Source of the DNA: Syntrophomonadaceae bacterium | GTDB lineage: Bacteria; Bacillota; Syntrophomonadia; Syntrophomonadales; Syntrophomonadaceae | Assembly: GCA_028698695.1 (NCBI GenBank) | Contig: JAQVWB010000112.1 | Span: 1-6,648 of the forward strand | Reading direction: 5' to 3' | DNA: 6,648 nucleotides | In this document: positions 1 through 5,434 of the stretch, in pieces | Layout: each line of letters starts with the position of its first letter | Numbering within the stretch: the first letter of the stretch is position 1 | Made by a program: the position numbers and the translations under genes | The notes under the pieces: model-generated | Told to the model about the DNA's origin: nothing | What the model saw: only the letters and a program-made list of their open reading frames with translations | The model's database searches: none

Positions 1-1745
1 CGCTTGAGTATGTGGATGGTATTGTCAGCAATATCAGAAAGCTTTGGGATACCTTGCTGATTACCAATAATGATTTTATTCGTACTTCGGAGACTCGTCA
101 CCAGGAAGTAGTCCAGAAGTTATTCCAAAGAGTCTATGACCAGGGCGATATCTATATATCCGAGTATGAAGGCTGGTATTGTACCCCTTGCGAAACCTTT
201 TTTACTGAACGGCAATTGGCAGAAGGCAAGTGCCCTGACTGCGGACGCGAAGTAGAGTTAGTAAAGGAAGAAAGTTATTTTTTCCGGATGGGGAAATATG
301 CCGGGCAATTACTGGAACATATAGAAAAAAACCCTGAGTTTATTCAGCCGGTTTCCCGGCGTAATGAGGTAGTCAGTTTTATTAAACAGGGCCTGGAAGA
401 TTTATGCGTTTCCCGCACTACTTTTTCCTGGGGAGTTCCGGTTCCGTTTAATAATAAACATGTAGTATATGTATGGTTTGACGCCCTGATTAATTATTTG
501 AGCGCCATTGGCTATACCAGTGATGAAGATCTATTTAACAAATTCTGGCCGGCTGATGTGCATCTGATGGCCAAAGATATTCTGCGTTTTCATGCTATTA
601 TATGGCCGACGATGTTAATGGCGGCCGGTTTACCTTTGCCCCGTAAAGTTTTTGCTCATGGATGGATTATGCTCGAAGGCGGAAAAATGTCGAAATCCAA
701 GGGCAATGTGATTGACCCGGTGGAATTGACCAGCAAATATGGTATTGATGCCGTGCGCTACTACCTGGTAAAAGAACTCAGCTTTGGACAAGACGGTATG
801 TATTCGGAAGAAATGCTGGTTAACCGAATAAATTCTGATCTGGCCAATGATCTGGGGAACCTGATCAGCCGCACCACCGCTATGATTATCCGTTATTTTG
901 ATGGAAAACTGCCGGCTGCGGATATTACTGATCCGGTAGATGCAGAACTTAAGGAAGCTGCCCGTATAGCTTATAAAGAAGCCACTGAAAAACTGGATAA
1001 CCTTGATTTTTCAGCTTATGTAATTGCAACCCTTAAACTGGTATCCAGAGCGAATAAATATATAGATGAAACCGAACCCTGGAAACTGGCCAAGCAGGAG
1101 GAAAGCAAGGGTCGTCTGGCCACGGTAATGTATAATCTGGCTGAATGCATACGTATAACACTTTTACTTTTGGCCCCTACCATGCCGACTTTGCCAAGTC
1201 GGGCCAACCAGCAAATTTGCTTATTTGATGATATTGAGCAATTGCGTTGGGAAGATGCTGGCAATTGGGGACTGGCCCGTCCCGGTGCGCAGGTTGCCAA
1301 AGGCCAGTCACTATTTCCGCGAATTGATTGGAAAGCGGTTAATAAAGACGAGGAGGCTGTTCCAGAAAAGGCCCCGAAAGAAGAAGCGCCATCACCTGCT
1401 CCGGCCCCGGCGCAGGAAAAAGAATATATTGGTATTGATGACTTTGCCCGCCTGGATTTGCGTGTAGCTGAAGTAACTGCCTGTGAGAAAATGCCCAAAG
1501 CCGATAAGCTGTTAATACTGAAAGTTAAATTAGGCGAAGAAGAGCGAACGGTAGTATCAGGAATAGCCCAGCATTATAAACCGGAAGAGCTGATTGGCAA
1601 AAAAGTTGTGCTGGTAGCCAATCTTAAGCCAACCAAGTTGCGTGGAGTACTGTCCGAAGGCATGATTCTGGCAGCTTCCGATGCGAATACTGTAGAGGTA
1701 TTATTTGTAGACTCTGATATTGAATCCGGCAATCGGGTCAAATAG
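1..1745 (+). CDS. metG: Methionyl-tRNA synthetase, 5'-truncated by window edge
   Basis: Cytoplasmic class I synthetase that charges tRNA(Met) with methionine using ATP. The frame is open to the left edge (first full codon at base 3), so the GTG at 12 is not the real start; the N-terminal part of the Rossmann catalytic domain, including the HIGH motif, lies outside. Residues are counted from that GTG codon. A zinc knuckle has C57, C60, C74 and C77. The KMSKS catalytic loop is at 225-229 (bases 684-698). The helical anticodon-binding domain follows, with a NLxSR motif at 283-287 and the conserved ETEPW at 353-357. A charged Ala/Pro-rich linker spans about 442-471. A C-terminal EMAP-II/Trbp111-like tRNA-binding domain spans about 475-577, as in dimeric MetRS forms. 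The stop is TAG at 1743-1745. The frame is intact throughout. tatD lies downstream, a pairing common in Bacillota. Any upstream T-box leader is out of view. Confidence 0.97.
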   Translation, partial: LEYVDGIVSNIRKLWDTLLITNNDFIRTSETRHQEVVQKLFQRVYDQGDIYISEYEGWYCTPCETFFTERQLAEGKCPDCGREVELVKEESYFFRMGKYAGQLLEHIEKNPEFIQPVSRRNEVVSFIKQGLEDLCVSRTTFSWGVPVPFNNKHVVYVWFDALINYLSAIGYTSDEDLFNKFWPADVHLMAKDILRFHAIIWPTMLMAAGLPLPRKVFAHGWIMLEGGKMSKSKGNVIDPVELTSKYGIDAVRYYLVKELSFGQDGMYSEEMLVNRINSDLANDLGNLISRTTAMIIRYFDGKLPAADITDPVDAELKEAARIAYKEATEKLDNLDFSAYVIATLKLVSRANKYIDETEPWKLAKQEESKGRLATVMYNLAECIRITLLLLAPTMPTLPSRANQQICLFDDIEQLRWEDAGNWGLARPGAQVAKGQSLFPRIDWKAVNKDEEAVPEKAPKEEAPSPAPAPAQEKEYIGIDDFARLDLRVAEVTACEKMPKADKLLILKVKLGEEERTVVSGIAQHYKPEELIGKKVVLVANLKPTKLRGVLSEGMILAASDANTVEVLFVDSDIESGNRVK

Positions 1746-1752
1746 ATTAATG

Positions 1753-1832
1753 GTGAGGGGTCAGGAATCAGGTACGAGGAGGAGGAGTAAGCTCTCCTCT
1801 GACTGTAGACATCGATTAAAGTAGTTCCTCAC
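1753..1832. repeat. Nested imperfect inverted repeat after metG
   Basis: Three short complementary pairs nest inside one another just after the metG stop. They are GTGAGG (1753-1758) with CCTCAC (1827-1832), GTCAG (1760-1764) with CTGAC (1799-1803), and GAGGAG (1782-1787) with CTCCTC (1794-1799) around a six-base loop; the last two share base 1799 and cannot both form fully. The left side contains a four-unit GAG run at 1776-1787. It could fold in the metG transcript 3' end, but no T-tract follows the inner stem, so a terminator role is weak. Confidence 0.4.
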
Positions 1833-1856
1833 TTAGAAAGTAATAAACTTAATAAT

Positions 1857-1912
1857 TTGAACCTGACGATAACTGATTATTACTGACTCAACCTGACTAT
1901 TATAAGGTTCAA
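1857..1912. repeat. Inverted repeat TTGAACCT / AGGTTCAA with internal direct repeat
   Basis: A perfect 8-base inverted repeat pairs TTGAACCT (1857-1864) with AGGTTCAA (1905-1912) across a 40-base spacer; flanking AAT bases extend it imperfectly. AACCTGAC occurs at 1860-1867 and again 30 bases later at 1890-1897. ACCTGACGAT (1861-1870) also has an exact reverse complement at 2082-2091, on the far side of the 88-base palindrome. These matches are visible directly; their function is unknown. Confidence 0.5.
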
Positions 1913-1971
1913 AATTACCGTTAGAAGTTAGGCAATGCCATCAAAAGTAGCTGAGCGTAGAACAGGCGTAT

Positions 1972-2059
1972 TTGTCACTCTGAGCGTAAGCGAAGAGTCT
2001 AAGCAAAACAATTAGATAACATTAAGTATACAGATGCTTCGCTTTGCTCAGCATGACAA
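1972..2059. repeat. 88-base interspersed palindromic repeat (REP/MITE-like)
   Basis: The left arm (1972-2000) and right arm (2032-2059) are imperfect reverse complements, about 23 matched positions with one single-base gap. Shared blocks are TTGTCA, CTGAGC, AAGCGAAG and TCT. A 31-base AT-rich spacer (2001-2031) separates them. The consensus resembles the TGTCA..CTGAGCG.AGCGAAG..TCT class of short interspersed palindromes that, from memory, occurs between genes in many unrelated bacteria. It has no coding capacity, so if mobile it would depend on a transposase elsewhere. No clear target-site duplication is visible beside the arms. Transcribed, it would form a long stem-loop. The arm divergence suggests an old copy. 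Confidence 0.72.
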
Positions 2060-2109
2060 AGAAGATGTTATTCATTATTAAATCGTCAGGTAATTTCAGA
2101 TAAGATCAG

Positions 2110-2130
2110 GTAAAGTCCCTTTACAGGACT
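2110..2130 (+). other. Two overlapping, mutually exclusive small hairpins upstream of tatD
   Basis: GTAAAG (2110-2115) pairs perfectly with CTTTAC (2119-2124) around a three-base loop. The overlapping AGTCC (2114-2118) pairs perfectly with GGACT (2126-2130) around a seven-base loop. Both cannot form at once because bases 2114-2115 and 2119-2124 are shared. They lie about 110 bases before the tatD start. Neither is followed by a T-run, and chance is plausible for stems this short. Confidence 0.3.
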
Positions 2131-2223
2131 ACTGATGTTCACTAGCGTTCACAATTAAGGTTGCAGGTTAAAAAATGAAACCGAAATTGATAGTACAGGT
2201 AAACTCACCATGAATAGCCTGTT

Positions 2224-2230
2224 GGGAGGA
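2224..2230 (+). promoter_or_regulatory. Ribosome binding site of tatD
   Basis: GGGAGGA lies seven bases before the ATG at 2238. It is a near-ideal Shine-Dalgarno match and fixes the tatD start. Confidence 0.85.
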
Positions 2231-2237
2231 TTAGCCT

Positions 2238-3008
2238 ATGTTAATTGATACCCATGCACATTTACAGGATGAAGAAATGTTGTCGGATCTGGAGGCTGTA
2301 CTGGCTCGGGCTAAAGAGGCCGGAGTAGATACAATAATTTGTATCGGTTATGATCTGCCCTCATCAAAAAAGGCTGTAGAAATAGCCCGTCAGCATGAAC
2401 AGGTTTTTGCCGTAATTGGTGTTCATCCTCACAGCGCCTCTGAATTGGACGCACAGACCATAGATGAGCTGTTTAAGCTGGCAAAAGATCCGCAGGTAGT
2501 AGCCATTGGTGAAATCGGCCTGGATTTTTATCGGGATCTTTCTCCACGTGACCAGCAGCGAACGGCATTTATAGAACAGATAAAAATGGCCCGGGAGCTT
2601 TATAAACCTATAGTAATTCATGACCGGGATGCCCATCAGGAAGTTTTGGATATAATAAAGGCGGAAAAGGCTGGTATCAACGGCGGAATTATGCATTGTT
2701 ACTCCGGTCATCTTCCTCTGGCAGTGGATTTGATGAAAGCCAATTTTTATATTTCCTTTGCCGGTCCGCTGACTTATAAAAATGCTCGCAAGACCCAGGA
2801 GGTGGCAGCTAAAATTTCCTTTGACCGCATATTGATTGAGACAGATTGCCCTTACCTGACTCCGGAGCCGCTGCGGGGGCGCCGCAACGAACCGGCTAAT
2901 GTTTATCATGTTGCAGCCAAGTTGGCGGAGTTACGCAACAAGACTATCGAAGAAACCGGCTATATAACTTCCCGCAATGCCCGAACCGCATTTCGTCTTC
3001 CCGATTGA
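2238..3008 (+). CDS. tatD: TatD-family metal-dependent hydrolase/deoxyribonuclease
   Basis: This 256-residue protein has the usual length of a cytoplasmic TatD/YcfH/YabD hydrolase, a TIM-barrel metalloenzyme of the amidohydrolase superfamily. Characterised members act as metal-dependent DNases. Metal ligands expected for the family are all visible: H6 and H8 in DTHAHL, E92 in GEIGLDFYRD, H128 in VIHDRDA, H153 in HCYSG, and D203 in ETDCPYL. GVHPH (61-65) and the GRRNEPANV segment (214-222) are further TatD hallmarks. The ATG has a strong ribosome binding site seven bases upstream. Downstream of metG, it corresponds in position to Bacillus yabD, although here the genes lie 492 bases apart and the spacer may carry its own promoter. 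The physiological substrate of this group is not settled. Family assignment is secure, exact role less so. Confidence 0.95.
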   Translation: MLIDTHAHLQDEEMLSDLEAVLARAKEAGVDTIICIGYDLPSSKKAVEIARQHEQVFAVIGVHPHSASELDAQTIDELFKLAKDPQVVAIGEIGLDFYRDLSPRDQQRTAFIEQIKMARELYKPIVIHDRDAHQEVLDIIKAEKAGINGGIMHCYSGHLPLAVDLMKANFYISFAGPLTYKNARKTQEVAAKISFDRILIETDCPYLTPEPLRGRRNEPANVYHVAAKLAELRNKTIEETGYITSRNARTAFRLPD

Positions 3009-3048
3009 ATCGGTACCATCATTGCCCTGAGAAATTTACTTTCATCAG
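3001..3048. terminator. Possible weak terminator at the convergent tatD/phoU junction
   Basis: Two small dyads lie here. CCGATT/AATCGG (3001-3013, one central base) spans the tatD stop codon. A bulged hairpin at 3027-3048 pairs CTGA-GAAA with TTTC-A-TCAG around the loop TTTAC. Both could fold in transcripts of either strand. Neither has a proper T-run, so the terminator call is tentative and rests mainly on position between convergent genes. Confidence 0.25.
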
Positions 3049-3116
3049 CTACTTAATATACTTATACCAAATAAACGGTCAGTGGAAAAAGCTCCTTTGA
3101 ATCAGGTATTTAAAGT

Positions 3117-3797
3117 TTATAGCTGATCCTTGTTGCGGGCAATGACATTAATGTCAACCCGTTTGCCCTCAATGTTATATACGACCATTTCGGCCAGATT
3201 GGTGGCATGGTCGGCAATACGTTCCAAGTGACCTGCCACCAGCAGCAAGTCAGTGGCCTGAGGTATGTTTTGAGTGTCCTGCATCATGTAAGTCAGAAGT
3301 TCCCGATAAATTTGTTCATAGAGGGCATCTGATTGTCTTTCCATGTCTACCAGACTCATCGCCAGATAAACATCCGCATCAATAAAGGCTTGTAATGATG
3401 TTTTCACCATATCCTGAGCGATTTGGGCCATATGTGGAATATCTATTAATGGTTTAATATAAGTTTGATCATGTAATCTGATAGCGATCTCAGATATTTC
3501 TTCAGCGTGATCGGCCATACGCTCCATATCGACAATAATTCTCAAGGCAGTGCCAATGAAGCGCAGGTCTTTGGCCATAGGTTGTTTAAGGGCTATAAGC
3601 TGCAAACATTTTTTCTCTATATCCAGTTCCATTTTATCGATGATGTCATCGCGAACAATTACCTCCCGGGCCAGCTCCATATTTTTATCAACCAGAGATT
3701 TTATCGCTTTATGGATTTGTTCTTCCAGCAGGCATCCCATTTTCATAAGCTCTTCTTTTACTATCCCCAGTTCATGTCCCAGGGTTTCAATTACCAT
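3117..3797 (-). CDS. phoU: Phosphate transport system regulator PhoU
   Basis: A 226-residue cytoplasmic, helical PhoU protein. Family members tie PstSCAB activity to the phosphate-sensing histidine kinase and restrain Pho signalling when phosphate is plentiful. Two tandem three-helix PhoU repeats are evident, each with its metal-binding ExxxD signature: E92-D96 in DMERMADHAEE and E192-D196 in HLERIADHATN. I chose the ATG at 3797 because AGGAAGGG (3806-3813) lies eight bases upstream and the N-terminus then matches usual PhoU proteins. The frame is open to a TTG at 3827, which would add ten residues and overlap pstB; that longer form is unlikely. It is the last gene of the pst operon, 22 bases after pstB, the usual position. 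Whether a PhoR-PhoB/P pair is nearby cannot be seen. Confidence 0.95.
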   Translation of the reverse strand: MVIETLGHELGIVKEELMKMGCLLEEQIHKAIKSLVDKNMELAREVIVRDDIIDKMELDIEKKCLQLIALKQPMAKDLRFIGTALRIIVDMERMADHAEEISEIAIRLHDQTYIKPLIDIPHMAQIAQDMVKTSLQAFIDADVYLAMSLVDMERQSDALYEQIYRELLTYMMQDTQNIPQATDLLLVAGHLERIADHATNLAEMVVYNIEGKRVDINVIARNKDQL

Positions 3798-3805
3798 TAC
3801 TTTCA

Positions 3806-3813
3806 CCCTTCCT
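3806..3813 (-). promoter_or_regulatory. Ribosome binding site deciding the phoU start
   Basis: On the minus strand AGGAAGGG sits eight bases ahead of the ATG at 3797 and lies inside the upstream TTG-started extension. It supports the shorter phoU. Confidence 0.75.
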
Positions 3814-3819
3814 GACTTA

Positions 3820-4581
3820 TTAACCAAATCGACCGGTAATATAATCTTCAGTTCGTTTATCCCTTGGATTCACAAATAATTCATCAGTCTGATTGAATTC
3901 AATCAGCTCTCCGTTAAGAAAGAAACCGGTATAATCTGAAACCCGGGCAGCCTGTTGCATATTATGAGTCACGATTACAATGGTATATTTATTCTTTAAT
4001 TTTGCAATCAATTCTTCGAGCCGGGAGGTAGAGATGGGATCCAGGGCTGACGCCGGTTCATCCATAAGAATAACCTCCGGATCCACTGCCAGCACGCGGG
4101 CAATGACCAATCGTTGTTGCTGTCCACCGGACAGCCGGGAAGCCGGGCTGTTTAAGCGGTTATTGACTTCTTCCCATAAATTAGCCGCCCTAAGGCTCCT
4201 TTCTACAATATTGTCAATTTGATGCTTTTGCCTGATCCCATGAATACGAGGTCCGTAAGCTATGTTGTCATAAATGGACATGGGGAAAACCGAGGGCTTC
4301 TGAAAAACCATACCCACCTTTTTTCTAAGCGCTACTACATCAAGTTCTTTGGTGTAGATGGGTTGCTGATCCAGATAAACCTGCCCTTTTATGGAAGTAC
4401 CCGCGATTAATTCGTTTAAACGGTTCAAACTGCGTAAAAAAGTTGACTTGCCACAGCCGGAGGGGCCTATAAGGGCGGTAACTTTGTTTTGTTCTATATC
4501 CATGTTTATAGCATGCAAAGCCTGGAAATCCCGGTAAAAGACATCTAAATTCTGACTTTGTATTTTATAAATTCTTTCCAT
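3820..4581 (-). CDS. pstB: Phosphate ABC transporter ATP-binding protein PstB
   Basis: A 253-residue ATPase of the PstSCAB phosphate importer, acting as a dimer on the cytoplasmic face of PstC-PstA. From the ATG it shows Walker A GPSGCGKST (39-47), Q-loop Q94 in MVFQKP, the ABC signature LSGGQ (150-154), Walker B VILMDE (170-175, catalytic E175) and the H-loop H206 in VTHNM. Family-specific features include FPMSIYDNIAYGPRIHG, SALDPIST after Walker B, and the C-terminal TEDYITGRFG. The residue between MDEP and SALDP is alanine, where PstB proteins usually have cysteine or threonine; this should not affect catalysis. The start is the ATG at 4581, with AGAGGTG five bases upstream. A GTG at 4587 is inside that site and so less likely. 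It lies 16 bases after pstA and 22 before phoU. Confidence 0.97.
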   Translation of the reverse strand: MERIYKIQSQNLDVFYRDFQALHAINMDIEQNKVTALIGPSGCGKSTFLRSLNRLNELIAGTSIKGQVYLDQQPIYTKELDVVALRKKVGMVFQKPSVFPMSIYDNIAYGPRIHGIRQKHQIDNIVERSLRAANLWEEVNNRLNSPASRLSGGQQQRLVIARVLAVDPEVILMDEPASALDPISTSRLEELIAKLKNKYTIVIVTHNMQQAARVSDYTGFFLNGELIEFNQTDELFVNPRDKRTEDYITGRFG

Positions 4582-4586
4582 ATGCA

Positions 4587-4593
4587 CACCTCT
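4587..4593 (-). promoter_or_regulatory. Ribosome binding site deciding the pstB start
   Basis: AGAGGTG on the minus strand is five bases before the ATG at 4581. It overlaps the alternative GTG codon (4585-4587), which argues against initiation there. Confidence 0.65.
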
Positions 4594-4597
4594 TTAA

Positions 4598-5434
4598 TTA
4601 ATGCATTGCCTGTGAGAATCTCCGCATGCTGAGATTCGCCAGGAAGTTTATAATTACAATTAAAACGATTACTAAAAATGCCGTTCCAAAAGCCCTTTCC
4701 AATGAGATCCCCTCCATGGCCAGCAGGTAGAGATGAACAGACATGGTACGGGTCGGATCAAATACAGATAGGGGCATTCCCAGCGAACTTCCCGCCGTGA
4801 GAATCAGAGCAGCAGTTTCACCAATTGCTCTGCCGATTGAAAGTATTACTCCGGTTATGATACCCGGCAGTGCAAAGGGCAGTATAACCTTTTGTGTCGT
4901 TTGCCATTTGCTGGCACCCAGAGCCAGACTGTTTTCCCGATATTCCACTGGCACGGTTAGAATAGCTTCCTGGGCAGTTCGAGTAATCGTTGGTAATATC
5001 ATAATTGCCAGGGTAATACCGCCGGATAATATTGACCAGCCCAGGTTTAAAAGAATTACCAGAAATACAAAACCAAATAATCCAAAGATAATAGATGGTA
5101 TTCCGGCCAGTGTTTCCGCAGTCAAATTGACCATACGGGCAAACCGGCTCTGATCGGAGGCGTATTCCTGGAGATAGATGGCCGCGCCTGTGCCAATAGG
5201 AACTGCCATTAGCAGTGCCAGCAAGGTAAGGTACAAGGTGCCGATGACAGTAGTAAAAATGCCCCCTTCTGCCCCTGCTTTACGAGGTGACTGCAGGAGA
5301 AAATCAAGACTTATTACTGAAAAGCCTTTTATAAGCACATAGCCGACAATGCTTAGTAAAATAGCAACGATTATTAAGCCCGACAGCCAAAACAGGGCGT
5401 ATATTAATTTGTCTTTCATTTTAGCTGCGCCCAC
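4598..5434 (-). CDS. pstA: Phosphate ABC transporter permease PstA
   Basis: A 278-residue inner-membrane permease that pairs with PstC to form the phosphate channel. Six hydrophobic segments are visible at roughly 12-36, 60-86, 110-131, 137-155, 190-217 and 249-268. The cytoplasmic EAA loop that docks on PstB is EYRENSLALGAS (164-175), followed by the GRAIGETAAL segment (201-210) typical of Pst permeases. The start is probably the GTG at 5434, because a G-rich site (5443-5450) lies eight bases upstream. The ATG at 5419, which would remove five residues, lacks a clear site. With the GTG, pstA overlaps the end of pstC by 14 bases, suggesting translational coupling that would keep the two permeases in equal amounts. 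pstB follows after 16 bases. Confidence 0.96.
   Translation of the reverse strand: MGAAKMKDKLIYALFWLSGLIIVAILLSIVGYVLIKGFSVISLDFLLQSPRKAGAEGGIFTTVIGTLYLTLLALLMAVPIGTGAAIYLQEYASDQSRFARMVNLTAETLAGIPSIIFGLFGFVFLVILLNLGWSILSGGITLAIMILPTITRTAQEAILTVPVEYRENSLALGASKWQTTQKVILPFALPGIITGVILSIGRAIGETAALILTAGSSLGMPLSVFDPTRTMSVHLYLLAMEGISLERAFGTAFLVIVLIVIINFLANLSMRRFSQAMH

Larger units (their letters stand above)
1746..2237. other. Gene-free, repeat-rich intergenic region between metG and tatD
   Basis: This 492-base stretch has no convincing gene; the longest starts give only peptides of about a dozen codons. It contains several inverted repeats: 1753-1832, 1857-1912, 1972-2059 and 2110-2130. It also has short direct repeats: AACCTGAC at 1860 and 1890, CAGGTAA at 2087, 2107 and 2196, and GTTCAC at 2137 and 2147. 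No stem is followed by a good T-run, so no confident intrinsic terminator for metG is visible. I also see no sigma-A promoter with good -35 and -10 boxes at proper spacing. No tRNA or recognised riboswitch is apparent by eye. The stretch looks like accumulated repeat debris separating a normally close gene pair. Confidence 0.8.

Noticed and set aside
1016..1498. 160-codon open frame on the minus strand
   Set aside because: It lies wholly inside metG, is antisense to it, and shows no recognisable protein family; the metG frame carries clear conserved domains there.
1951..1960. Extra partial copy of the palindrome arm (CTGAGCGTAG)
   Set aside because: It matches only nine or ten bases of the left arm and diverges at once; it could be a remnant but chance is not excluded.
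1972..2059. CRISPR repeat or tRNA-like structure
   Set aside because: There are only two inverted arms, no regularly spaced direct repeats, and no cloverleaf or T-loop sequence.
2161..2194. Candidate promoter TTGCAG with GATAGT before tatD
   Set aside because: The spacing is about 22 bases, too long for a sigma-A promoter, and the -10 match is poor.
2175..2249. Two tiny upstream open frames before tatD (ATG at 2175 and ATG at 2211)
   Set aside because: Each encodes only about a dozen residues and neither has a convincing ribosome binding site; the second overlaps the tatD start by chance.
2364..2909. 181-codon open frame on the minus strand inside tatD
   Set aside because: It is the antisense shadow of tatD, whose metal-ligand motifs are complete; the antisense product has no recognisable motif.
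3090..3110. Terminator for the pst operon on the minus strand (AAAG-GAG-CTTT then T-run)
   Set aside because: The stem is only four base pairs and too weak to support a terminator call.
3507..3879. Two plus-strand open frames over phoU and the end of pstB
   Set aside because: Both are antisense to well-conserved genes and show no ribosome site or family signature that I can see.
4743..5153. 136-codon plus-strand open frame inside pstA
   Set aside because: It is antisense to the pstA membrane segments and has no supporting motif.
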